A stretch of DNA of 64,000 nt, taken from the NCBI GenBank assembly GCA_036835325.1, contig DAITMF010000002.1:1-64000 (forward strand), read 5' to 3'. A program made the translations under genes and the position numbers. This stretch comes from CAMCHP01 sp036835325. GTDB taxonomy: Bacteria; Bacteroidota; Bacteroidia; Flavobacteriales_D; Sanyastnellaceae. Below the pieces are notes generated by a model. It worked only from the letters and a program-made list of their open reading frames with translations, did no database searches and was not told the origin of the DNA. Shown here piece by piece: positions 15,958 to 24,234 of the stretch. Numbering within the stretch: position 1 is the stretch's first letter; every line of letters begins with the position of its first letter.

Positions 15958-18900
15958 ATGAGAACCAAAATCTTTACTCTTCTTTTTGGCGCACTGTTCG
16001 CCTCAGCCAGCGTGATGGCGGTCAATGTCACCTTCCGCGTTGACATGGCCAATGTGACCGAAGCCTTCACAACACCCGAAGTGAATGGCGACTTTAACAG
16101 TTGGTGCGGAGGTTGCGCCCCAATGACCAACATCGGAGCCGATGTTTGGGAGCTCGTCATTGACCTCGCACCCGGTAACTACGAATTTAAGTATGCAGTC
16201 GATGCTTGGAGCATTCAAGAACCGCTCCAGCAAGGCACGTCGTGCACTACCACAAACTTTGGCTTCACCAACCGGGTGGTTGATGTGGCCAATGAACCCA
16301 TTGATTTGGGAACAGTATGCTGGGGAAGTTGCCTTGCGTGTGGGGTTGCAGCCCCAATGCAAACGGTTACTTTCCGCGTTGATATGAGCGATGTCACCGA
16401 AGCATTCACTACCCCTGAAGTAAATGGCACTTTCAACGGATGGTGCGGAAATTGTGCACCAATGACCAACATTGGAGGTGATATATGGGAACTCCAAATC
16501 ACTCTCCCTGCTGGAAGCTACGAATTCAAGTACTCGGCCAATAATTGGGCGATTCAAGAGCAACTTACAGCAGGTTCGCCATGCACAGTAACCAGTGGCA
16601 CCTTTACAAACCGCACTTTGGTGGTGACAGACCAAAACATCGACCTAGGTACGGTATGTTGGGGTAGCTGCACCGGATGCGGAGTTGTTGCACCAAACTA
16701 CGATGTTACCTTCCGCGTTGACATGAGTGACGTACCCGGCGGCTTTTCAACCCCCGAAGTGAACGGATCATTCAATGAGTGGTGCGGCAACTGCGCCCCA
16801 ATGACCAACGTGGGTGGAGATGTATGGGAGCTTACAATCGCACTTCCCTCAGGTTCGTATGAGTATAAATTCTCTGCCGACAACTTTTCGACACAAGAAG
16901 AACTCACCCCAGGTTCTGCATGCACAGTAACCAACTTCGGGTTCACCAACCGCACCTTGGCGGTGTCAAATCAGAACATTGACCTCGGAACCGTATGCTG
17001 GGCAAGCTGCGAAGCTTGCGAAGGCGGCAACAATGGCGGCGGTGGCGAATGTACCCTCGACACCGTGCTTTCTTTCGATGACCCTTCTTCGTTGAATGGT
17101 TGGCAAGCCATCGCCGATGCTACGAATCCGGCTGAAGCCCAGTTCGGCTTCTCGGTTGCCGGCGGCACCACAACCGGTGCACTCTTACTCGCAGGTACCA
17201 ACCAATCTTCTGCGATTGGCAAAGCCTTCATCTTCGAATACATTGATGCCAACTTTGACTACCAAAATGCAACCAGCGTTGAACTTTCATTCGATGTGAA
17301 ACTCGCAACTCCGCTTGTAGGCGCAGCGTTTCACCTTCAAACTCAATTCCCCGGAGTAGGTGTGACCAACACCTTTGACCTTCAAGCCGCTGGCTTGAGC
17401 GAAACCGATTGGGCCAATTTCAGCTATACCTTCAATGGCATCGGTGACGGAAACCTCTTCCGCATCCACTTCAATATTGCTGCCGGAGCCTTTGTAGGTG
17501 CCGGTGGTCAAATTTTGATCGACAATATTTCCCTTGTCTGCGCCGGTGGCGCAGGGGCCGTAGGCTGCACCGATCAAGATGCGGTGAACTACGACGCCGA
17601 CGCCGAAATTGACAACGGCAGCTGCTTGTACAACGTGACCTTCCGTGTTGATATGGCCGATGTTGCAGAAACCTTCACTACGCCAGAGGTCAACGGTACC
17701 TTCAACGACTTCTGTGGTGGTTGCGCACCAATGACCAACATAGGCGGCGACCTGTGGGAACTCGTCATTCCACTGCCTTCGGGTAACTACGAATTCAAGT
17801 ATGCCGCCGATACCTGGGCCATTGAAGAGGCACTCGTGCCCGGTTCAGCCTGCACAGTGACCAACTTCGGGTTCACCAATCGCTTCTTCCAAGTAAACAA
17901 CCAACCCCTTGAACTTGAAACCGTTTGTTGGGGAAGCTGTAACGCATGTGGTTTCCAACCACAAGTGTACGATGTGACTTTCCGTGTCGACATGTCAGAG
18001 GTGACTGAGACCTTCACCACTCCTGAAGTGAGCGGTGACTTCAATGGCTGGTGTGGTGGTTGCGCTCCAATGACCAACATCGGAGGCGATGTTTGGGAAC
18101 TTGTGATTGCGCTTGAGCCCGGAAACTACGAGTTTAAATACAATGCCGATGCATGGACCATCGATGAGTCACTCACTCCGGGTGCTTCGTGCACAGTTAC
18201 CAATGGTGGTTTTACCAACCGTTCGCTGACTGTAGTTAATCAAAACATCGACCTTGGCACTGTGTGCTGGGGCTCTTGTGTTGCATGCGATGTAACTGTT
18301 CCTGTGTACAATGTCACCTTCCGTGTCGACATGGCCCAAGTAACTGATGAGTTCACCACACCTGAAGTCAACGGTACCTTCAACGACTTCTGCGGCAACT
18401 GCGCACCGATGACTGAGGTGTCTGCTAACATTTGGGAACTGACCATCGCCCTTGAACAAGGAAGCTACGAATACAAATTCTCGGCCGATAACTGGACCAT
18501 CCAGGAAGAACTCACTTCGGGTTCGTCATGCACCGTTTCAAACAATGGGTTCACCAACCGCTTTGTGAACGTAACTTCCGATGTTATTCTTGATGACGTA
18601 TGCTGGGCTTCATGTGAAGCTTGTGAGGTAAGCGTTTCAGAAGTAGCAACATCAACCTTAGTGGCCTTCCCGAACCCAGTTAGCGGTGACGCAGTGAACA
18701 TCCGCGTAAGCGAAAACATGAACGGACAAGCCATCGTGCGCATCTTCGATCTCCGCGGAGCACTCGTTTACGAGCAAAACGCAGTGACCGGAAATGGTAA
18801 CTTCGTCTTGAACACCGCTCAGTTGGCCAACGGAAATTACCGTTTGGTGATTGTTGGCGCCAACGAGGTGGCCAGCACCAACATCATGATTCAACGCTAA
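15958..18900 (+). CDS. Secreted six-module glycan-binding-type protein with T9SS tail
   Basis: A 980-residue exported protein with signal MRTKIFTLLFGALFASASV. Six copies of the 113-residue six-Cys module start at residues 23, 136, 249, 559, 672 and 785, with a jelly-roll-like domain and a GCTDQDAVN/DNGSC repeat between copies 3 and 4. This order matches the preceding gene with one extra copy in front, so the two are paralogues by tandem duplication. The last 85 residues are a type A T9SS sorting domain (VAFPNPVSGDAVN at the start, NGNYRLVIVG near the end), so export across the outer membrane is likely. It forms an operon with the next gene (18 nt gap). Confidence 0.8.
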   Translation: MRTKIFTLLFGALFASASVMAVNVTFRVDMANVTEAFTTPEVNGDFNSWCGGCAPMTNIGADVWELVIDLAPGNYEFKYAVDAWSIQEPLQQGTSCTTTNFGFTNRVVDVANEPIDLGTVCWGSCLACGVAAPMQTVTFRVDMSDVTEAFTTPEVNGTFNGWCGNCAPMTNIGGDIWELQITLPAGSYEFKYSANNWAIQEQLTAGSPCTVTSGTFTNRTLVVTDQNIDLGTVCWGSCTGCGVVAPNYDVTFRVDMSDVPGGFSTPEVNGSFNEWCGNCAPMTNVGGDVWELTIALPSGSYEYKFSADNFSTQEELTPGSACTVTNFGFTNRTLAVSNQNIDLGTVCWASCEACEGGNNGGGGECTLDTVLSFDDPSSLNGWQAIADATNPAEAQFGFSVAGGTTTGALLLAGTNQSSAIGKAFIFEYIDANFDYQNATSVELSFDVKLATPLVGAAFHLQTQFPGVGVTNTFDLQAAGLSETDWANFSYTFNGIGDGNLFRIHFNIAAGAFVGAGGQILIDNISLVCAGGAGAVGCTDQDAVNYDADAEIDNGSCLYNVTFRVDMADVAETFTTPEVNGTFNDFCGGCAPMTNIGGDLWELVIPLPSGNYEFKYAADTWAIEEALVPGSACTVTNFGFTNRFFQVNNQPLELETVCWGSCNACGFQPQVYDVTFRVDMSEVTETFTTPEVSGDFNGWCGGCAPMTNIGGDVWELVIALEPGNYEFKYNADAWTIDESLTPGASCTVTNGGFTNRSLTVVNQNIDLGTVCWGSCVACDVTVPVYNVTFRVDMAQVTDEFTTPEVNGTFNDFCGNCAPMTEVSANIWELTIALEQGSYEYKFSADNWTIQEELTSGSSCTVSNNGFTNRFVNVTSDVILDDVCWASCEACEVSVSEVATSTLVAFPNPVSGDAVNIRVSENMNGQAIVRIFDLRGALVYEQNAVTGNGNFVLNTAQLANGNYRLVIVGANEVASTNIMIQR
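16024..17040 (+). repeat. 113-codon module, three copies
   Basis: Units start at 16024, 16363 and 16702, a constant 339-nt period. The copies differ more from each other than copies 4-5 of the preceding gene. Confidence 0.85.
17632..18648 (+). repeat. 113-codon module, three further copies
   Basis: Units start at 17632, 17971 and 18310 with the same 339-nt period, after the jelly-roll-like domain. Confidence 0.85.
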
Positions 18901-18918
18901 TTCTTTAAACGAAAAGCC

Positions 18919-19899
18919 ATGAAGAAGCAAATCCTATCGGCCTTGCTCATATCCCTAGCCTTTCCGGTTTTGGCGGTTGACGTGACCTTTAAAGTCGACA
19001 TGAACACTGCAGGTGTGAACTTTGCTACCCCTGAAGTCAACGGCATCTTCAACAACTGGTGCGGCAACTGCGCCCCCATGTCAGATGAAAACAGCGACGG
19101 CATTTGGGAACTTGTGATTGACCTCGCTCCCGGAACCTACGAATACAAATTCTCTGCCGACAACTGGGGATTTCAAGAAACCTTGGTTTCAGGCAGCGAA
19201 TGCACCCTCACAACGGGTAACTTCGTAAACCGAATCATCACAGTAACCGGAGCAACTGAACTTGAGGCGGTTTGCTGGGGTCAGTGCACTCCATGCGGTG
19301 AAGGACCAACAACCACCAATGTCACCTTTCGGGTTGATATGTCAGAGGTTGCAGAAGCCTTCACAACACCCGAAATCAATGGCACCTTCAACGGCTGGTG
19401 CGGTGGCTGCGCCCCAATGAGCGACGACGATGGCGACAACATTTGGGAAATCACCGTAGCCATTCAAGGCGAATCCATTGAATACAAGTTTGCTGCCGAT
19501 GCTTGGGAGCTCGAAGAATCGCTCACGCCCGGCACAGACTGTACCATTACCACAGACAATTTTACAAACCGCTTCCTCAATTTGGAAGGCGGTGTATTGG
19601 TCCTCGAGTCCGTGTGTTGGGGAGAATGTGAAGCATGCATCGTTAGCGTCAACGAAGAGGCGGTTGACGCGGCGGTAACGCTTTACCCCAACCCGGCTCG
19701 TTCTTTTTTCCGGGTAGCAACTGCAGACAATGGGCTGCACGCTATTGAGCTTTTCTCGACCGATGGTCGTTTGGTACGCCGCTTCGCTTCAGTCGGAGCG
19801 AACGATGTACTGAACATTGAAGGCTTGCCCGCAGGGGTTTATCAGGTGGTCGCGCTGAACGGTACACACCGTTCGGTTCAACGCCTGGTTATCGAATAA
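18919..19899 (+). CDS. Secreted two-module glycan-binding-type protein with T9SS tail
   Basis: A 326-residue exported protein: signal peptide (MKKQILSALLISLAFPVLA), two six-Cys E-set modules starting at 18979 and 19318 (again 339 nt apart), and a T9SS C-terminal domain (VTLYPNPARSFFRV at the start, GLPAGVYQVVALNG near the end). It is the short member of the three-gene set and lies 18 nt after the six-module gene. The shared module in three neighbouring secreted proteins suggests they bind the same glycan or each other. No enzyme motif is visible. Confidence 0.8.
   Translation: MKKQILSALLISLAFPVLAVDVTFKVDMNTAGVNFATPEVNGIFNNWCGNCAPMSDENSDGIWELVIDLAPGTYEYKFSADNWGFQETLVSGSECTLTTGNFVNRIITVTGATELEAVCWGQCTPCGEGPTTTNVTFRVDMSEVAEAFTTPEINGTFNGWCGGCAPMSDDDGDNIWEITVAIQGESIEYKFAADAWELEESLTPGTDCTITTDNFTNRFLNLEGGVLVLESVCWGECEACIVSVNEEAVDAAVTLYPNPARSFFRVATADNGLHAIELFSTDGRLVRRFASVGANDVLNIEGLPAGVYQVVALNGTHRSVQRLVIE
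18979..19656 (+). repeat. 113-codon module, two copies
   Basis: Units start at 18979 and 19318. The first has two extra acidic residues near PMSDENSDG and fewer elsewhere, yet the period is still 339 nt. Confidence 0.82.
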
Positions 19900-19921
19900 C
19901 CACTACATATAACCAAAAGAG

Positions 19922-19959
19922 AAATCCGCCGGTAGAGCAATCTTCCGGCGGATTTTTTT
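19922..19959 (+). terminator. Rho-independent terminator
   Basis: An 11-bp perfect stem AAATCCGCCGG / CCGGCGGATTT with a 12-nt loop and a following T-run closes the two-gene operon. Confidence 0.9.
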
Positions 19960-20080
19960 ATGCATTGTTACCGCTTCCTGACGAGGATAGGGCACGTGTG
20001 CTGCTTGTTTTTTTGGGGATGGATGGGAGAGGGTTACCGCAACAAATCGCTCCGGCCAGTAAAGAACGAAACTCCGTAAA

Positions 20081-20629
20081 TCAGTCTTCTTTAATCACCT
20101 TGTACTTCTCACGAATCACCTTCCAATCCCAGAGGAAGTGAATCATGAGCTCATCCATGTTTCGGAGAAATATAGGATTCGGTGTGTTCAAACTCCGGAA
20201 GTACTCGATCTGATGTACGTTCAAGTTGTACTTGAAGAAAATGCCCTTAGACATGGCGTACAAGGTGTTCTTCGATGGGTGGTTCACCCGGGAAAGAAAC
20301 TCCCGATACTCTTTCAGTTTTGAAGCAAATGCCTCAGGCGAGATGTCGAAGGCCTCTGCGAACTTGTGAACCGCTTGCCGAATGATCTCTTTGTCATGGC
20401 CGTCGTCAAACTGCGAACTGATTGTGTTGATGTTGGCAGCAATCACAATCATCAGAAACTTGCCGTAGTCATCGCTAGCCAGTTGCGGTTGGCTTTCAAA
20501 CTCCAAACTGTCATTGATGAACCCTGCTACTTCCGGCCAGCCACGCTCAACAGTGTCAAGCGTGGTGACGACGAAATAGTTGGAAATTTGCGTATCGGTA
20601 ATTTTCTTCTTCCCGAAAAGTGCCAGCAT
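20081..20629 (-). CDS. Conserved hypothetical protein, 182 aa
   Basis: I do not recognise a named family. The protein starts MLALFGKKKITDTQIS and appears soluble and mainly alpha-helical, without signal peptide or membrane segment; its acidic middle (SSQFDDGHDKEIIRQAVHKF) and Trp-rich end (MIHFLWDWKVIREKY) stand out. Codon use and start context look normal, and a TACCTTTG -7 box lies about 32 nt upstream of the ATG, which supports a real gene. It is monocistronic and unrelated in position to its neighbours. Confidence 0.65.
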   Translation of the reverse strand: MLALFGKKKITDTQISNYFVVTTLDTVERGWPEVAGFINDSLEFESQPQLASDDYGKFLMIVIAANINTISSQFDDGHDKEIIRQAVHKFAEAFDISPEAFASKLKEYREFLSRVNHPSKNTLYAMSKGIFFKYNLNVHQIEYFRSLNTPNPIFLRNMDELMIHFLWDWKVIREKYKVIKED

Positions 20630-20660
20630 AATCGTGCGCCAAGTTATGGTTCTCGTTACC

Positions 20661-20668
20661 CAAAGGTA
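20661..20668 (-). promoter_or_regulatory. -7 box TACCTTTG
   Basis: An exact match to TAnnTTTG reading toward the 182-residue hypothetical gene. No TTG is present at the -33 distance, so only half the promoter is supported. Confidence 0.4.
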
Positions 20669-20742
20669 GCGGGCTGAACGCGCGTTGCTCAGCCATTAGG
20701 CGGCTGAACTATCAACAAAGTTATTCACGACATGGATTGTCG

Positions 20743-20820
20743 TTAAAGGACAAGCAGCGAAATGCCGGCCGCAATTACGGCCACCCAAACTGCTCGGCGG
20801 AATAGAAGTTGCTGGGTCAT
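20743..20820 (-). CDS. Possible 25-residue single-pass membrane protein
   Basis: An open frame in the otherwise empty 20,630-20,921 gap encodes 25 residues: a short basic start (MTQQLLFRRA) and one hydrophobic helix (VWVAVIAAGISLLVL) reaching to the TAA stop. A TACATTTG -7 box (20846-20853) is placed 25 nt upstream of its ATG in the right direction, which makes expression plausible. Positive residues before the helix predict the N-terminus in the cytoplasm. Many tiny membrane proteins bind larger membrane complexes, but nothing here shows a partner. Chance occurrence cannot be excluded at this length. Confidence 0.4.
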   Translation of the reverse strand: MTQQLLFRRAVWVAVIAAGISLLVL

Positions 20821-20845
20821 TAACTTGGTATTCAGGGTATTGATT

Positions 20846-20853
20846 CAAATGTA
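20846..20853 (-). promoter_or_regulatory. -7 box TACATTTG
   Basis: Exact TAnnTTTG match upstream of the 25-residue frame; no clear -33 TTG is seen. Confidence 0.35.
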
Positions 20854-20921
20854 CCACCTTTGCCCCGAATTGTGAATAACTCAGCGTTTATTTTTGAAAA
20901 ATAAATTGTGAACTCCGAAAC

Positions 20922-22592
20922 TCAGCTTTCTGGCTTCCAACCGTCTTTCAGAGTCACTGTTCGGTTGAACACCGGCCGTCCTTCGCTGCTGTACTTGCTG
21001 TCAACGGCAAAGTACCCAATGCGCTGAAACTGGAAGTAGTCACCTACCTGTGCCTCCAATAACACAGGTTCAACTAAAGCGTCGGTAATAACCTCCAACG
21101 AATCAGGATGTATAAACTCCATGAAGTCGCGGTCTTTGGCATCCGGCGAAGCCTCATGAAACAAGCGATCGTACAAACGCACTTCAGCGCGCTGCGCATG
21201 TTCAGCCGATACCCAATGCAAAGTGCCTTTGGTTTTGATGCCGCTGGTGTCGCTTCCGCTCTTTGAATTGGCATGGTAATTTACGTGCACTTCAGTGACC
21301 TCACCGTCGGCTCCGGTCTTGTGACCTACGTACTCAATGATGTAGGCTGATTTCAAACGGACGGTTCCTCCGGGTGCCAACCTGAAATACTTCTTCGGCG
21401 GATCAACCATGAAGTCATCGCGCTCAATGAACAGCTCACGACCAAACGGAATGTCGCGCGTGCCTGCTTCGGCATCTTCAGGGTTGTTCTCTGTGGGCAA
21501 CCACTCGGTGTGGTTTTCAGGGTAGTTGAGTACAACCACTTTGAGCGGACGAAGAACGCCCATTACCCGGCGTGCGATTTTATTCAGGTGCTCGCGAATG
21601 CTAAACTCCAAAAGGGCAATGTCAATAACGTTGTTCCGCTTGGCCAAGCCCACACGCTCCGCAAAGTCGCGGATCGACTCCGGTGTGTACCCGCGTCTGC
21701 GCAGTCCTGAAATTGTAGGCATCCGCGGGTCATCCCATCCATCCACAACACCTTCTTCAACCAAGCGAAGCAGCTTGCGCTTCGACATCACGGTGTAGTT
21801 CAGGTTCAAGCGCGCAAATTCAATCTGTCGGCTCGGGAAAATCTCGAGTTGTTCAATGAACCAGTTGTAGAGCGGACGGTGCACTTCGAATTCCAAGCTG
21901 CACAACGAATGGGTAATCTCCTCAATCGAATCCGATTGGCCGTGCGCGTAATCGTACATCGGGTAAATGCACCAGGCATCGCCCGTGCGGTGGTGGTGCG
22001 CAAATTTAATGCGGTACATCAACGGGTCGCGCATAAGCATGTTGCTGTGCGCCATGTCAATCTTGGCCCGCAGAACGCAATATCCTTCTTGAAATTCACC
22101 CTTGCGCATGCGCTCAAAGAGGTCGAGGTTTTCTTCTACGCTGCGGTTGCGGTACTTGCTGTCAGTTCCGGGTGTGGTTGGCGTGCCTTTTTGCGCGGCA
22201 ATTTCCTCAGCCGATTGGTCATCAACGTAGGCAACACCTTTCTTGATGAGCTTCACGGCCATTTGGTACAATTCTTCGAAGTAGTCGCTGGTGTACAGCG
22301 GCTCTCCGTGCCACTTGAATCCAAGCCATTCAATGTCGCGCTTGATGGCCTCCACGTAGTGGGTATCTTCTTTGACCGGATTGGTATCATCGAAGCGCAA
22401 GTTGGTCAAGCCGTTGTACTTCTGACCAATGGTGAAGTTCACGTAAATCGCCTTCGCATGGCCAATGTGCAGGTAACCGTTCGGTTCAGGCGGGAAACGC
22501 GTGTGAATGCGGCCACCGTGCTTGCCATTGGCGATGTCGTCTTCGATGATTTGTTCAATGAAGTTCAGTGAACGTGAAGGGGTTTCGCTCAT
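20922..22592 (-). CDS. glnS: Glutaminyl-tRNA synthetase
   Basis: A 556-residue class I aminoacyl-tRNA synthetase that charges tRNA-Gln with glutamine. The signature PPEPNGYLHIGHAKA contains the HIGH motif, and the KMSKS loop appears as VMSKRKL. The order is the Rossmann catalytic domain, then two C-terminal beta-barrels for anticodon contacts (GTRDIPFGRELFIERDDF and later). Length is normal for bacterial GlnS. Its presence implies direct charging of tRNA-Gln rather than sole reliance on transamidation. A TATTTTTG -7 box (22610-22617) lies about 18 nt before the ATG. Confidence 0.97.
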   Translation of the reverse strand: MSETPSRSLNFIEQIIEDDIANGKHGGRIHTRFPPEPNGYLHIGHAKAIYVNFTIGQKYNGLTNLRFDDTNPVKEDTHYVEAIKRDIEWLGFKWHGEPLYTSDYFEELYQMAVKLIKKGVAYVDDQSAEEIAAQKGTPTTPGTDSKYRNRSVEENLDLFERMRKGEFQEGYCVLRAKIDMAHSNMLMRDPLMYRIKFAHHHRTGDAWCIYPMYDYAHGQSDSIEEITHSLCSLEFEVHRPLYNWFIEQLEIFPSRQIEFARLNLNYTVMSKRKLLRLVEEGVVDGWDDPRMPTISGLRRRGYTPESIRDFAERVGLAKRNNVIDIALLEFSIREHLNKIARRVMGVLRPLKVVVLNYPENHTEWLPTENNPEDAEAGTRDIPFGRELFIERDDFMVDPPKKYFRLAPGGTVRLKSAYIIEYVGHKTGADGEVTEVHVNYHANSKSGSDTSGIKTKGTLHWVSAEHAQRAEVRLYDRLFHEASPDAKDRDFMEFIHPDSLEVITDALVEPVLLEAQVGDYFQFQRIGYFAVDSKYSSEGRPVFNRTVTLKDGWKPES

Positions 22593-22609
22593 AACGTAGA
22601 ATGAATGCG

Positions 22610-22617
22610 CAAAAATA
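22610..22617 (-). promoter_or_regulatory. -7 box TATTTTTG of glnS
   Basis: Exact TAnnTTTG match 17 nt upstream of the glnS start codon. No -33 TTG at the right distance. Confidence 0.35.
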
Positions 22618-22628
22618 GCGAATACCGC

Positions 22629-23771
22629 TCACCCGAAGCCCAGCTTCTTCAAATCGTCGGGGGTATTCGCATTCGCGAGTTTTTCAGGTTTTTTTGGATG
22701 GATGAGCAAGCTGTTGCTGTTGATCAGCACTTTGCGCGGACAACTCCATCCGTCGGCCAACGCTGCCAACAGCCGTCCATAGCTCTTCGGTTCCCAAATG
22801 GTGCACAAGGGGTCAGGGAAGCCTGTCGCCAGATTGACAAAGGCCGTGGCCATGTGCGCCGGTTGACGCGCTGCCACCAATTCACTCAAGAGCTCATGGT
22901 CAACCAAAGGGAGGTCAACCGCCAACACCAGCCATGCCGCATTCGGATCGTACATAAACGCTGTGAGCAAGGCTCCAAACGGCCCCAATCCGGTGAAGCG
23001 GTCGGCAAGGGCGTTGGCAACTTCCGGAAAGTCTTGGGAATTTGACACCGATAAATGCACCGAGCCGCAATGCGGCTCAAGCAGCTTCATGGCGTGCTTG
23101 AACTGTTCGGTGCCATGGAGGTGCATCCGGCTTTTGTCTCTGCCCATCCGGCTGCTGCGTCCTCCCGCCAAAACCAATCCACGCAGCGGTGGAGGAGGGA
23201 AGCGCTTACGAACCCACGCAACGAGGCCGGCAAGATCATCCATCCCCAAAAAAAGAACATCCTCCCGCAAATGTCCCAACACTTTTTCGGGCACTTCATT
23301 TTTTGTTGCCCCCATCACCACTTCGCAGGCCGCGAGTTGTTCGGTGCGCTTCAGTACCTTATCGGCCCGTTCGGCGCGCCAAACCAATACGCTCACCGCA
23401 GGTGTGAAATGGTTGGCATTGATGAGCGCAAGGTCAAGGCCATGCCGAAAACCCAGAAGGTCAAACTGATCAGGCCGTGCATCGTCAGCGGTGTACGCCG
23501 CGTTATGCAGTGCCTGCGCCCATGTGAACTGGCCCATTTCATTGGTCAACTCTGCCTCAAAATGCGCTGAACTGCGGTTGATGTAATCGGGTTGGTCGAG
23601 GGCGGTGTGATTGGCGTCAACGTAAACCTTAGTAAAATCGCTCAGATGTGCAGAAAGCCGCGCTGCCAGATCGTGAATTTCAGCACATTGCGCGCCAAAG
23701 AAACCGAGTTCATGGCGTGCAAAGCGCCCAATTGCACTCTTGGTCAGCTTGGGGTGCTTTTCATGCGCCAT
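22629..23771 (-). CDS. MobA-like molybdopterin guanylyltransferase with N-terminal extra domain
   Basis: A 380-residue protein. The C-terminal 190 residues are a nucleotidyltransferase with the MobA signature LAGGRSSRMGRDKS and LVLAVDLPLVD, which would add GMP to molybdopterin. The N-terminal 190 residues (from MAHEKHPKLTKSAIG) are not part of standard MobA (about 195 residues); they may be a MobB-like or related domain, but I see no P-loop. The start at 23771 overlaps moaC by 11 nt and fits the domain start; the longer open frame reads antisense-like sequence inside moaC. It is the last gene of the cofactor cluster. Two GGATGGATG motifs lie inside it. Confidence 0.78.
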   Translation of the reverse strand: MAHEKHPKLTKSAIGRFARHELGFFGAQCAEIHDLAARLSAHLSDFTKVYVDANHTALDQPDYINRSSAHFEAELTNEMGQFTWAQALHNAAYTADDARPDQFDLLGFRHGLDLALINANHFTPAVSVLVWRAERADKVLKRTEQLAACEVVMGATKNEVPEKVLGHLREDVLFLGMDDLAGLVAWVRKRFPPPPLRGLVLAGGRSSRMGRDKSRMHLHGTEQFKHAMKLLEPHCGSVHLSVSNSQDFPEVANALADRFTGLGPFGALLTAFMYDPNAAWLVLAVDLPLVDHELLSELVAARQPAHMATAFVNLATGFPDPLCTIWEPKSYGRLLAALADGWSCPRKVLINSNSLLIHPKKPEKLANANTPDDLKKLGFG

Positions 23772-24234
23772 GGAAATCGTTTTTACCGCCGGTTTTCGAC
23801 AAGAGCCGCACATTGGTGATGGCGATTTCATGCGACAAGGCTTTGCACATGTCGTACAAGGTAAGGGCCGCCACTGAAGCACCGGTCAAAGCCTCCATTT
23901 CAACGCCTGTTTTACCGTCGAGTTGCACGCTGCATAGCACGTGCACGGCGGGCCGCTTCATCTCAAATTCGATGCTGCACTTGCTAATGGCCAAAGGGTG
24001 GCACAGTGGAATGAGGTCTGAGGTGCGTTTCACGGCCATCACGCCGGCGATGTTTGCGGTGTGCAACACGGCACCTTTGGCCGATTGAAAGCCTTTGCGC
24101 TCAAGTTGGTCATAAACTTCCAACGGAAACTGCACCTCGGCGATGGCCTTGGCGGTGCGACGGGTGCTGGCTTTTTGTCCTACGTCAACCATTTCCGGTC
24201 GGCCGTCGGTGATGTGGCTCAATTTCTTTTCCAT
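23761..24234 (-). CDS. moaC: Cyclic pyranopterin monophosphate synthase
   Basis: A 157-residue MoaC, converting 3',8-cyclo-GTP to cyclic pyranopterin monophosphate in molybdenum cofactor synthesis. Family motifs are clear: MVDVGQK near the start, DLIPLCHPLAI in the middle and GVEMEALTGASVAALT near the end. Length equals the family norm. I use the ATG at 24234 (MEKKLSHIT), which overlaps the end of moeA by 16 nt. It follows moaA and moeA in one transcription unit. Confidence 0.95.
   Translation of the reverse strand: MEKKLSHITDGRPEMVDVGQKASTRRTAKAIAEVQFPLEVYDQLERKGFQSAKGAVLHTANIAGVMAVKRTSDLIPLCHPLAISKCSIEFEMKRPAVHVLCSVQLDGKTGVEMEALTGASVAALTLYDMCKALSHEIAITNVRLLSKTGGKNDFHGA

Noticed and set aside
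13219..19656. CWxxCxxC in the modules as a heme or iron-sulphur site
   Set aside because: No CxxCH is present, the proteins are secreted, and the even number of Cys fits disulphides better.
13219..19656. Regular 339-nt repeats as a CRISPR-like or satellite array
   Set aside because: The units are in-frame protein modules with diverged DNA, not short identical repeats with unique spacers.
21849..22571. Long plus-strand open frame (240 codons) inside glnS
   Set aside because: Antisense shadow of a highly conserved housekeeping gene.
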